Shown here: one piece after another, positions 1-10,681 of the stretch | Layout: every line of letters begins with the position of its first letter | Position numbering within the stretch: the first letter of the stretch is position 1 | Assembly: GCA_004431415.1 (NCBI GenBank) | Contig: QPMI01000318.1 | Coordinates: 1 to 64,000 of the forward strand | Direction: 5' to 3' | Length of the DNA: 64,000 nucleotides | Source: Cyanophora paradoxa | Taxonomy: Eukaryota > Glaucocystophyceae > Cyanophorales > Cyanophoraceae | Made by a program: the position numbers and the translations under genes | Notes under the pieces: generated by a model | Told to the model about the DNA's origin: nothing | Databases searched by the model: none | The model's input: the letters and a program-made list of their open reading frames with translations, nothing else

Positions 1-1652
1 GGGCGGGGCGGGGGGCGGGGACCCGGAGGGGCCCTCGGCGTGGCCGGCGAGCTCGCCGCGCAGGGAGGCGCGCAGAACCTGCCGGCCCCTCGCCTCCCGC
101 GGGGCGGGGGCGCCTGGCGTCGAGCGCGCGCACGTGCGAGAGGGCGAAGGCGGGGGAGACGTCGACCGGCGCCTCGCCTGCGAGGAGCAGGCGCGCCCCC
201 AGCCGCCGCACCTGCCGCAGCACCTCTCAGGAGGGCGCCCCCGCACGCCCCCTCCCGAGGCGCGGCCGGCACCACAGGGTTCTCGTGGCGGAGGGCGGCC
301 CCGATGAGGGCCTCGGCGGCGGGGCGGGCGGCGAGCAGGGGCGCGGCGCGGGCGAGGGCCGGCTCGATCAGGTGGATCGCCTCCTCCTCCAGCACCGCCC
401 CCGCCGCCTGCGCGCCCCCCGCCGCCCCTCGCCCCCGGCCCCGCACCGCCCCCGACCCGGGGCCCGGGGGCGCACCAGCAGTAGCTCGGCCCAGGACTCG
501 GGGCCGAGGGCGCCGCCGGGGGCGGGGCAGAGGCGGAGGGCGGCCAGGGCTAGCTTGCGGCACGTCGCGTCCTCATCCAGCAGCGCCCCCTGCTCGCAGC
601 CCCCGCTCGACCTCCCCGGAGGCGTGGCACGGGACGGGACGGGCGCACGAGCAGCGGGCCAATGTCCACGGGGACCGGCGGGAGGCCGTCGGCCGCGGGG
701 GCGCGCAGGAGGGCGAGGGCGAGGGCGAGGCCGTCGGCGCGCCGCTCGGCCGCGGGGTCGCGCAGCGCCTCAGCAGCGGCCCGTGCCGCCTCCTCCTGCA
801 GCTTTCTGCGCCGCCTCTCAGCCAGCGCGGCGGGCACGGGGCGCGGGGCGCACGGGCGGCGGGGCCCCGCGCGGGTGAGGGCGAGGGGCGCGAGGGAGGC
901 GAGGAGGCGGCGGCGGGAGGGCGGGAGGCCGCGCCCGGGGACGCGGAGGGCGTCGAGAAAGGAGGCGAGGAGGGCGGCGGCGAGGCTGGCGGCGGCCTCC
1001 CCCTCCGGGCCCTCCTGCAGCGCCTCGCAGGCGGCATCGAAGAAGGGCGAGGCCCCGCGGCCCGCCGCCCGCACCCCCGCCTCGCACGCCCCAGCCACGC
1101 CCCCGAAGCACTCCCCGCTACAACGCTGCTTCCGTTCCGGGGGCGCAGCGTGAGCAGCTCAGTGTGAGGGGCGGCTGGGCCAACGCACCGCCACAGAAAC
1201 GAGGGCGCGGCGCGCGGCGTCGAGCAGCCGCCCGCGGGCTGGCGCCGGCTCGTCCTCATTGCCATCGCTTCCGCTCGAGTCGGCGCTCGCAAGCAGCCTC
1301 GCGCACGCCTCCGCGAGCCGCAGCGCGTCGCCCGCCACGTCGCCCTCGATCTCGCCGCCCTTGACCGCGGAGCCCAGGAGCGCCGTGCAGACCTGGAGTA
1401 CCTGCTCCGTTCGCTCATCTTGCTCGGCGCTCGCCTGCGCGAGGGTTGCAGCTGGGTGCGCGTGGTCAGCGCAGGTGGGTCGAGCTCGAGAGCCACGGCC
1501 GCACCCGACGGAGCGAGCTCGAGCTTGCTCGCGATGCTGCACGCTGCCCGGAGCTCTGCGCGCGCGTCGAGGCCGGGCCACCGCTGGATCGTGCGCTCCA
1601 GCACCGTGCAATCGCACTCGGCGGCCAGCGCGAGGAGGACCGGCAGCGACAT
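1..1652 (-). CDS. Helical-repeat (ARM/HEAT-like) protein, N-terminal part, runs off the left edge
   Basis: I do not recognise this protein. A likely start is the ATG at 1652, giving MSLPVLLALAAECDC, although the frame stays open upstream and an earlier start is possible. Alanine- and leucine-rich helical segments follow in several exons: one around 1200-1430 (EQVLQVCTALLGSAVKGGEI), one around 640-1100 (SLAAALLASFLDALRVPG), one at about 490-570 and one around 270-400 (LEEEAIHLIEPALARAAPLL). They are separated by GC-rich introns. The regular spacing of amphipathic Leu/Ala helices suggests an armadillo/HEAT-type solenoid. No catalytic motif or membrane segment is visible. The 3' end lies outside the window. 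The next gene on this strand is the EF-hand kinase upstream at 1926-5526. Confidence 0.5.
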
Positions 1653-1925
1653 GATCGGTGACTGTAGCTGGCTAGCTACAGCGTCGATCGCCGCTGCTGC
1701 TGCCCGGCGGCTGTTGATCCTGCCAGCTCGCGCTGGAGCTGGCTGGTAGCCTGGTATACGAATATCGAATGCCACCCCCAGATCGTCCCCCCCTTCCCCT
1801 GCCTTGGCCACGGATCGAGGCCGCGTGCCCCCCTGCCTTGGCCCCCCACCCCCGCACCGAGCCGGAACGAGTCTTGTCTTACGCTATTCCTGTAAAAACC
1901 TACTACGGGGCAAGAAAAAAGGGCC

Positions 1926-4900
1926 CTAGGAGGAGGGGCCGGCGGGGGCGGGGGCGGGGGCGGTGCCCTCGTCGTCGGAGGAGGGCTGGCTGGCGAGCAC
2001 GGCCGGCGGGTTGACGCTCAGGAGGCGGTCGAGCGCCGAGCGCGCCTGCTCGTCCAGCCCCGCATCGGCCTCGGCGGCGGCGGCGGCCGCGGGGCTGCGC
2101 TCGGCGGGGAGCGGGGGCGGAAGCGGGGGCGGGTCGCTCTCGCCGGACTCGGTCCCCCTGCGGGAGCGGGAGAAGGCGCTGGGGCGGGGGACGGAGAACT
2201 CGCGGGCCGGGGCGTCGTGCGGAACCAGCTCGCCGGCCGACGAGACGCGCCGGCCCATCGACGAGTCGCCCTCCGGCGGCACCAGGTGGCCCCCGGGCGA
2301 GAGGGGCGCCAGCGCCGCCGCCGGGGTCGGCCGCGGCGAGACGGGGAGGGGCGCCGAGTGCGCCGAGGTGGGCGGGAGCTGGGTGGGGGTGGGGAGGGGA
2401 GCGTCGGGCTGGTCGGGGCAGGTGGCGCTGGGGTCGGGGCCGTCCTTGTTGAGGGCGAGGCCGGCGGGGAGGGAGGAGGAGCGCTTCAGCTCCTGCGAGC
2501 GCCGCCGGTCCGCCAGGTCCTGCAGCCGCCGCTGGCACATCGCCTGCGCCGCACTCAGCGCGGCGCGGGGCGCGGGGCGGGGCGCGGCGGGCCTGGAAGC
2601 GGCGGGCGAGCTTGCGGAAGAGGAGCGACTCCCCCTCCTTGAGCTCGAACTCGAGGTAGGGTGCGGGGTCCGGCGAGACCGGCCGGCGGAAGGCGATCGA
2701 GAACTTGAGGTTGTCCGCCGGGCAGTAGCAGTGCATCGCCCCTGCGCCCCGCCGCGTCGGCCGGGCGGGGCGGGGCGGGGCGGGGCGGGGCGGGGCGGGG
2801 CGGGGGCGGACAGGCGGCGGATTTGTCGGCGGGGGCGGCGTGGAGGTGGATGTCGCGCTCGCGGACGGCCTCGGCGATGACGGCCTTGGGGATCTCCACG
2901 TCGTGCAGCCAGGCCGGGTCCAGCGGCAGCTCGAAGCGCACCAGCACGGGGCCCTTGGCCGGGCCCGCCAGCCACGCGTGCTTCCGGATCTGCTCCGTCG
3001 ACACCCGCCGCTCGGGGTCCACCTGCAGCATCCCCGCGATGAGCTCCCGCGCCTCTGCGGCCGCCGTCAGCGAGGCCTGCGGGGGAGGCGCGGGGGCGGC
3101 GCGTGGGCGGGGCGGGCCCGGGGAGACGGGCTGGAGGTGCTCGTAGCGGCCGGCCTTGATCGCCTCGAGGAGCTCCACGACGTTCTCGGTGAAGAAGGGC
3201 GGCTGGCCGTGCAGCATGGTGTAGAGGACGACGCCGGCCGACCAGATGTCCATCTTCTCGCCGCTGTAGCACTTGCCGGAGATCTGCTCCGGGGAGAGGT
3301 GGTAGAGGGAGCCGACGAGGGAGGTGGAGAAGATGTCCCAGCCCTGCTTGAAGATGCCGGCGTGCCCGAAGTCGGTGATCTTCAGGTGCCCGTCGTTGTC
3401 CAGCAGCAGGTTCTCCAGCCGCAGGTCCCGGTGCACCACCCCCTGCGCCCCCCCGGCTCGCCCCGCCCCGCTCGCCCCGCCCCGGCGGCGGCGGGGCGCG
3501 CACCGACTGGTGGCAGTACTGGAGGCCGTCGATGAGCTGCGCGAAATAGAAGCGCGCCAGGTCCTCGTCGAAGGGGTGCTGCCCGCGGCGCGCGCCCCGT
3601 CAGGCCGGCGCGCGGCCCCGGGGCGGGGCGGGGCGGGGCGCGCCTCGGGGGTGAGCATGGCCTGCTCGTAGAGGGAGCCGCCGCCGCAGAGCTCCATGAC
3701 GAGGCAGACGTTGTCGTCGGTCTCGAGGACCTCCTCGAGGCGGACGACGTTGGGGTGGCGCAGCAGCATCATCGCCTTGATCTCCACGTCCAGCCGCGAC
3801 ATGTCCGACACCGAACCCCGCTTGATGATCTTCATCGCCTTGCGGCCCCCGTCCCGCCGGTTCACCGCCGTCCGCACCACCCCGTAGCTCCCCTTCCCCA
3901 GCGTCCGCGCCAGCTGGTAGTCCCCGATGCACTCCTGTGCGCGGCTCGCTGCGGATGCGGGGGGGCGCGGGCAGGGGCGGGGCGGCGCACGACGACGCGG
4001 GCCTGGCAGAGCTCGTACTCCTTCACGATGAGGTCCGCCAGCACCAGGAACTCGTCCTTGGAGAGCTGCCCTGCGCCCCCGGCCCCGCCCCGCTCGCCCC
4101 CCGCCCTCCCGCAACCCCGTGCGGGGCCCGACGCGGCCTACCGTTGTGGTTCGTGTTGTACTCCTCCATGATCTTGTGGGCCACTTGCGATGTCCCCGCC
4201 TGCGCACACTCAGGCCTCGCCCGCCGCCTCGGGCGCGGAGGGGCGGACCCGGAGGGCACTCGTCGGGCTCCGCGCTCCGTCCCGCAGGGCGGCGCAGAGC
4301 GTGCGGACCTCGGAGCTCTGGGGCGGGGGTGAGCGGGGGCCGGCTGCGCGGGGCGGGGCGGGGGCGGGCCTCCTCGAAGAGGATGTCCTCGAGGTGGACA
4401 CCGTCCCGCGCCACCGCCTGCAGGAAGAGCTCCAGCTCGTCCATCGAGATCGCCTCCGAGCGGTGCGTGTCCGCCTGCCCGCCCCGCTCAGCGGCCCGCC
4501 ACCGCAGAGCCTTTAGCTAAGCCCCGCACCAGCCGGAAGAGCCAGTTCATGTAACGCTCGCGGCCTTCGCGTCCCCGCAACTGGTTTGTCAACGACTCGA
4601 GGAACTTCCTCACGATGTTCCCCGCCTCGGCAGCCTCATCCTCCTCCTCGTCGCTGTCGTCAGCGCTCGCGTGGCTCTCCCTGTCTCCTTCGTCGCTGCT
4701 GCCTGCCTCTGCGCGGCAAAGATGAGAAGACGCTTCTACATCCGGCACATTGGCTTGGGAGGCGGCGAAGAAAGACAGGTCAGGCCAGCTCATTGCGCAC
4801 CAGACCGTGACACACTGAAGGATGTGAAGATCGGGGTGCTCGACCCGCGGTCCACATGCATATTCGCCACATTTGCTGCAAAGGAGAGCGCGCATCAGCG

Positions 4901-5526
4901 ACGGATCAAATGCGAGCGGAGCGCTCCTCAGAGCTGCAGCCGGCGCACTTGAAGAGACGTGGAGTTTGTGCACGCTGCCAAACGAGCCCTTTGCGGAGCT
5001 GGACTTCCTGTGTTCGAGAGACTTGGCATCATCGGAGTCTCCCTTCTTCAGCTTGCGCTCCAAGAACTGCTGGAAGAAGTTCGGCGCCTTCTTGGACTTC
5101 TTCTGATGCTTCTTCTCGGAGATTTGGACATGCTTAACCAACTCGATAAACTCCTTCAAGTTGATCGCGCCCTGATGGGAGCCATCGAACTGCGTGACAG
5201 TGGGTGAACAGCGGCGCGGAGATGCGCCCGGAACGGCGCACGTGGAACAAGATCGGCAACGAGTTGCAGAGAGCAAAGTCCTTCGCCCCGGGAAGATCCT
5301 GCAGGTGCATGATCTTGTCCTACGACCGACTCAGCATTGCAACAGCGAAAGATCCGTGCAGGGCGGTTTGGAGCCTCCAAACGCCGACGCAGATCGCACC
5401 AGCGTGAGGACACCACTCCCATCCTTGTCCAACTGCGCAAACAAGTCTTTTGCCTGCACGAGAGTCAGGGAGAAACGATTCCGTTCCCCGCGACGCGGAG
5501 CTCGCCTGTGAGATGCTGCCACCCAT
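1926..5526 (-). CDS. EF-hand protein kinase with EF-hands N-terminal to the kinase domain
   Basis: A Ser/Thr protein kinase likely controlled by calcium. The start at 5526 gives MGGSISQASS, an N-myristoylation-type N terminus. An EF-hand loop (DKDGSGVLTL), a second EF-like segment (FDGSHQGAINLKEF), an acidic stretch, and a further EF-like unit (YNTNHNG joined to QLSKDEF) follow across about 290 residues. The kinase domain then starts at YQLARTLGKGSYGVV. It has the ATP lysine (KAMKIIK), HRDLRLEN, DFG (ITDFGHAG) and an APE-like LSPEQ, then WSAGVVLYTMLHG. The catalytic-loop lysine (HRDLK) is replaced by Arg. A C-terminal segment (LKFSIAFRRP) and a Ser/Pro-rich tail end at a TAG at 1926-1928. Calcium-dependent kinases of plants and apicomplexans usually have EF-hands after the kinase, so the order is inverted here. 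Introns include GC donors, for example after LTPE near 3645. The exact exon 1/2 junction is uncertain. Confidence 0.85.
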
Positions 5527-5854
5527 TGTGGCGTTGTAATAGAACGCTTCTGCCGATCACTCTGATGCCGCCGTCAGGATGATGTGACGGGACGGAGGCG
5601 CATGCCGTGTTTGCGCTTTCGCCGCTTTCGCCAACACGGCGTCAGGCCAGATGGCCACGACGCGACGCCGCGGGCGCCCGCGACGCCGGAAGACGGTTGA
5701 GACTTCTACCCCTCAGAACTCCCCCCCTCCCCCTCCCTCGGACTTCCACCGGACGGCCAGCAGCGCCGCAGAGAATAGCGCTGCGCTTGCGTAGAGCTCT
5801 GCAGCTGTGCATCAGCGCCTGGAGGAGGCGTGCGGGAATTCGAAGCGCGTCCTT
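5527..5854. promoter_or_regulatory. Divergent intergenic region (EF-hand kinase / KIF6)
   Basis: This 328-bp gap separates two head-to-head genes and must hold both promoters. I see no TATA box or other clear core element. It is GC-rich, with a short pyrimidine run around 5706-5740. Confidence 0.4.
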
Positions 5855-8800
5855 ATGGCTTCGAGCCAGGCAATCGAAGTTTACGCTCGCATACGACCGC
5901 ATAAAGATGCATCTCCAGACCTCATCGCCGTCCCTGAGGAGGCGAAGGTGCACAGCGAGTATCAGCGCGCCGCAGGACCGCGGTATAGCTGACGGCGTGC
6001 GCGGCCCGCTCGGCGCAGATCGAGTTGAACATAGCAAAAGACCAGTCACAGGGCTATGTGAACAACCAAAAGGAGCACTTCGATTTCAAGTTCAGCCACG
6101 TCTTCCATCCGAGCGTCAAGCAGGATGAGGTGTTCGAAGCCATGGCCAAGAAGTGTGCAATGGGCGTACTTGAGGGCTACAACTCTACTATCTTCGCGTG
6201 CGCCCCGCCTCGCGCTCGCAGGATCCCGGCGTCTCAACATCTCCCTCTTGCGCAGGTACGGCCAGACGGGTTCCGGCAAGACCTTCACAATCACTGGAGG
6301 GCCGGAGAAGTTTGCGGATCGCGGCATCATCCCGCGAACCCTCACGTTCATGTTCAGCGAGTTCAAGAAGGTAGGGCGCCGCCCCCCGAGCCCCCGCCCC
6401 TTGCGCGGCGGGCGGGCGAGACGGGCCCCGCAGCGGCACAACTTCCAGTACAGCTGCCACGTGTCGTACCTGGAGATCTACAACGAGGTCGGGTACGACC
6501 TCCTCTCCGACGAGCGCGGCAACGTCAACTCGCTCGACGACCTCCCGTGCGCCGCCGCCCCGCCAGCGCCCCGCCGGCCGCTGCCGGACGGCGAGCCGGC
6601 GGCAGGCGCGTATCGGTGCGTGAGGACGAGGACGGGAACATCCACCTGGGGAACCTCTCGGCGCCCCTCGTGCAGACCGAGGAGGCGCGTTCGCGAGGGC
6701 CGGCGCCCCGTCGGGGCTCTGACGCTGGCGCAGGAGGCGCTGAACCTGCTCTTCTTGGGGGACACCAACCGCATGATGGCCGAGACGCCCTCTAACCCCG
6801 TGCGTCGCCCCCGCCCCGCCCCGCCCCGGCCATCCGGGGTCGAGGGCGGCGCAGAACTCGACGCGCTCGCACTGCATCTTCACGATCTCGATCGAGTCGC
6901 GCCCCGCCAACGGAGACGTCGTCCGCAAGTCCAAGCTCCACCTCGTCGACCTCGCCGGGTGCGCCGGGGCGTGGCGGGCGGGGCGGGGCGGAGGGGCGGG
7001 GGGCCGAGGGGTGGCGCAGGTCGGAGCGGATCGCGAAGACGGGGATCGCGGGGGACGCGCGCCTGCGCGAGGCCAAGTACATCAACCTCTCCCTCCACTA
7101 CCTCGAGCAGGCCCGCCCCGCCCCGCCCCGCCCCGCCCCCGCTCCCTCACCCTCCAATCACACCGCCCCGCAGGTCATCGTCGCCCTGCAGGAGCGCGCC
7201 GAGGGGAAGAACCGCGGGCACATCCCCTACCGAAACTCGATGATGACGAGGTGCGCGGCGGCGGCGGCGGGACGGGGGCGGGTGCTGAGGGCGGGGCAGC
7301 ATCCTGCGGGACTCGCTCGGGGGCAACTGCCGGACGGTGATGGTGGCGACGCTGAGCGCCCAGACCTCCCACCTCGACGTCCGCACGCGCCCCCGCGTCG
7401 CGCCCGCCCCGCCCGCCCCTCACGCCCCCGCAGGAGACCATCTCCACCTGCCGCTTCGCGCACCGCGTCATGAAGGCGCGCCGCCGCCCCGAAGCCCGCG
7501 CGGGGGGCGGCGGCGAGGCGGGCGCAGATCTCGAACCGGGTGGAGCTGAACGAGGAGGTGGACCCGTACCAGCTCATCCGGCGGCTGAAGCAGGAGATCC
7601 GGGAGCTGCGGGAGGAGCTGGCCATCCTCAAGGGGGGGCCCTCCGAGGGCGGGCCCGTCACCGAGGACGAGCTCCAGCGCCTGCGGCAGCTCGTCCGCGC
7701 CTACGTCGACGACCCCGCCGCCAACGCCGAGCTCACCCCCGGCACCATGTCCAAGGCCCGCCCCCCCCGCCCTCTCGACCCTCTTCTCGTGCCGCGGGGG
7801 CCGAGCGAGGCCGGCAGATCCGCGCCTGCTACGCGATCTTCAGGGAGCTCCTCCTCGAGGCGCAGCGCGGCGGGTGCCGCCTCCCGCCCCGCCCCGCCCC
7901 GCCCCCGCGAGACGGGGCGCAGGCGCGGCGAGGGCCCGCCGAGCGAGGCGGTGCAGGAGCAGCTGCGCAAGATGAAGCTCCTCCTGCAGCAGCGCGACAA
8001 CGAGATCAGTGCGCCGCGCCCGCGCCGCCGGCCCGCCCCCGCTCAGCGCGCTCGCGGCAGACATCCTCGTGAACATGCTCAAGAAGCGAGGGCCCGAGGG
8101 CGCCCCGCAGGCCTCGGCCTCGCAGGAGGCGCCCGGCGGCGGCAACTGGGGTGGCGCGGCGGCGACGTACCCCGAGCGGCCGAACCTGCAGGCCCAGATC
8201 GCGCGCGTCGTGAAGGCGCCGAGCGAGGCGGCGGGGCCCGGGGTGCGGGGCTCTCGGGACGGGGGCCTGCCGGGGCCGGGGGCGGATGCGGGCGCCGGGG
8301 AGGAGTTCAGCGCAGAGGTGCTGATGGACCGGACGAAGGCGTTCGAGCTCTTCCGCAAGAGCTACCGCAAGAACGAGGTGATGGAGGAGAACAAGGCGCT
8401 CCTCCGGCAGAAGTACGCCGAGGCCAAGCAGCTCGGCGAGGAGGTCAACCTCGCCCGCTCCCGCATCAGTCCGCCCGCTCCGCCCCGCCCCGCCCCCGCG
8501 GGGCCCCGACGCGAGCGTGCGGCGCAGACGAGTACAAGGCGCTCGTCGAGCAGCTGCGCGTCGAGCGGGCCATGCAGGGCGCGCCCCGCCCTCTCCGCCC
8601 CCCCGCCGCCGCCTGACGGGGCGCAGGTCTGCTGGACAAGCGCGACGGCGAGGGCCCGGCGGACCCCGAGGAGGAGCGCGTCAAGAACGAGATCGAGCGG
8701 GAGAAGGCGCGGTGCGGGGCGGGGCCGGCGGGGAGGGTGGGCGGGGGGCGTGCGCGAGGGGCGGGGCGGGGCCAGGTACAAGGACGGCTTCGCCCGCCTC

Positions 8801-9448
8801 CGCGACCTCAAGTCGGAGATCGAGCAGCTGCAGGCGCTGCTCGAGAAATCCCGCGACCGCCTCCAGAAGGACTTCGAGCAGTGGTACGCCCTGATGGCCA
8901 AGCAGACCCCCGGCATGCCCGCCGCCACCTCCCCGGGCCGCTCCGGCTCCGTGCGCCTCCGCCCCGCCCCTCCTTGCCTCGCGCGGGGCCCGCTGACCCC
9001 GCGCAGGGGACGCAGCGATCCGCCGCCGCCGCCGCGAGCCCGCGGGGCCGCACCTCCCCGACCCCGCCCCTACGCCTACCCCGCCGGCCCCGCCGCCCCG
9101 GCCTACGCCGCTCCCCCGCCCCCGCCGCCCCGCACTACGCCGCCCCCGCCGCCCCGCCTACGCCGCCCTCCCACCGCCGCCGCCGCCGCGTACGCCCCTC
9201 CCCGCAGTACGCCTACCCTCCCCAGCAGCAGTACCCCGCCAACCCCCCCGCGGCCCCGGCCGCGTACCCTCCGTGCGCGGCCCGTCCCTCGCGCCCCTTG
9301 CGCGGCCTTCGAGCGGGGCGGGGGCAGGGGGGGCCCGGCGGGGGCGGCGGGGGCGGGCCCGGCGCTGACGGGGAACGCGGAGGCGGACGCGGACATCCTC
9401 GCGTTCTACAAGGCGCGCGCCGAGCTGCTCGCCGGCACCAAGCGCTAG
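5855..9448 (+). CDS. KIF6: Kinesin-9 family motor, KIF6-type
   Basis: A plus-end microtubule motor of the kinesin-9 family, which works in cilia and flagella. Exon 1 starts at ATG 5855 (MASSQAIEVYARIRPHK). The motor domain carries the P-loop YGQTGSGKT, formed across an intron after TIFA, then SYLEIYNE, the SSRSH-type switch I region, LVDLAGSERIAKTG (switch II) and YINLSLHYLEQ. The neck and stalk follow (LNEEVDPYQLIRRLKQEI), then coiled coils (QQRDNEI joined to ILVNMLKK; AFELFRKSYRKNEVMEENKA; YKDGFARLRDLKSEIEQLQ), a Pro/Ala/Tyr-rich linker, and the KIF6-type C terminus (LTGNAEADADILAFYKARAE) before TAG 9446-9448. Order and content match KIF6 rather than KIF9. At least a dozen introns are present. 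Those at 6685-6733 and 7111-7173 have GC donors. The gene implies a flagellated life stage. Its stop codon overlaps that of the next gene. Confidence 0.93.
7111..7173 (+). other. GC-AG intron in KIF6, CCCCG pentamer type
   Basis: Conserved exon sequence SLHYLEQ ends in CAG at 7110 and IVALQE resumes after CAG at 7173, with no residues missing compared with KIF6 proteins. The intron therefore starts GCCCGC, not GT. Its body is largely CCCCG repeats. It is one of several AG|GC donors in the window; others are at 6685 (KIF6), about 3645 (kinase), about 42233 and 41959 (HisRS) and 59829 (mutase). Confidence 0.85.
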
Positions 9449-10482
9449 AGGAGCGCCCGCACCGCCCCCTCCACATCCCGCCCCGCCTCGTCGTGCGCCA
9501 GCCGCCGCGCCGGCACCCCGTCCCGCCCCACTGCGAACACCTCGTAGTTCCTGCCCCCGCGTCAACGAACCCCACACCTTCCACGCGCCGCTGCGCACCA
9601 TTTCACGTTGTTCACCTGCGGAGCGGGGCGGTGAGAGGGGCGGTGCACGTGCAGCGGGGCGCGGGGGCCGATGCTCACGACGCGGTTCTGCCCGACCTGC
9701 AGCTTGTGCTTCAGAAAGCGGTACAGCGGCAGTGCCTCCTTCCCGTTCACCACCGCCCGCTCCATAAGCCGGAACGTGCAGCCGTGGCTCTCGAACGCAG
9801 CGCGCGTCTGCTCTGCCGAAGCGTACTCCTGGGACCCGAAATCCGCGCAGGGGAAAGCAAGAATCTCCAGACCCTCCCCCTTGTACCTCGCGAATATATC
9901 CTTTGAACACATCAGTGCAATGCGAAGATCTAGATAGGATGAACAGGAGACGGAAAATAGCGCGGCGAACTTGCAGCATTTTCGCTTTCGATGCCGTGTC
10001 GGGGCTTTTAGACGCCCAGTTGACGCACAGGACCACTTTGTTGTGCAGCTCACCGCTAATGTCCTCCCCGTCGACGTTCAAGAGCGGAGCGAAGTCGAAG
10101 ATTGTCTGCCCGCCGCGCGCGCGCGCGCCTGCGATCAGCTCGAAAGCGCCGCGCTTGCAGTTTCGGAACAAGATACCTTCTTGCTTTTGACGTCGATGTC
10201 ATCCGACTCCGTCGCCGGGGCGGAGAAGGGCCAAGCGTCTTCGCTGGGCTCGGCCGCGGCAGCCACGCTTAGGCCTAGGGCGAACCCGCCCGGCGCCCGT
10301 GCGGGCGTGCGCGCTCGCGGGCGATGAACCTCTACGTCAAAAGTGAAAAAGCTCCTGGCCGAAGCCAAGCTGTGCCGCTGCGCATGCTGCCTGTGCGAGC
10401 ATGCATATGCCCGCGATGCCCGGGTCGGGGTCCGATGCGTTGCGGGGGGCAGCAATGGCACGGCGAAAGCTACGGCCAACAT
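9445..10482 (-). CDS. Glutathione-peroxidase-like protein with Ser at the peroxidatic position
   Basis: Thioredoxin-fold GPx family member. Splicing gives TIFDFAPLLNVDGEDISG, KVVLCVNWASKSPDT, then ARYKGEGLEILAFPCADFG and, after a last intron, KWNYEVFAVGRDG. Against ordinary GPx (VASKCGLT ... FPCNQFG ... KWNF) the alignment is gap-free, but the peroxidatic Cys/Sec is Ser and the catalytic Gln is Asp; Trp and Asn remain. Classical peroxidase activity is therefore doubtful. A Cys in SHGCTFRLME lies near the position of the resolving cysteine. The start at 10482 gives MLAVAFAVPLLPPATH, a signal-peptide-like segment, followed by about 80 basic, Ala-rich residues and a second hydrophobic stretch (GFALGLSVAAAA). 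This fits organelle or plastid targeting, which is inferred. The stop is TAG (plus-strand CTA 9445-9447) and overlaps the KIF6 stop on the other strand. Confidence 0.85.
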
Positions 10483-10681
10483 TAGCAGCCAATTCTAATT
10501 GTACCGGCGCAGCGCAGCGCTCTAGATCTCAGCGCAACACTTCGTTCGCACAGCGTTCACATCCAAGAGAACCAATGCAATACGGCGGTGAAGCGAACAA
10601 TAAACCAAATACAAAGCCATAATAAACGCCGGGCATCGCCGCGGCGGGAAGAATAATGAACGAGGGGTGGCATAGGAGCGC

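Noticed and set aside
5855-9448. KIF6 as a frameshifted pseudogene
   Set aside because: Every frame change falls at a plausible AG/GT or AG/GC intron boundary and the joined protein matches KIF6 without gaps.
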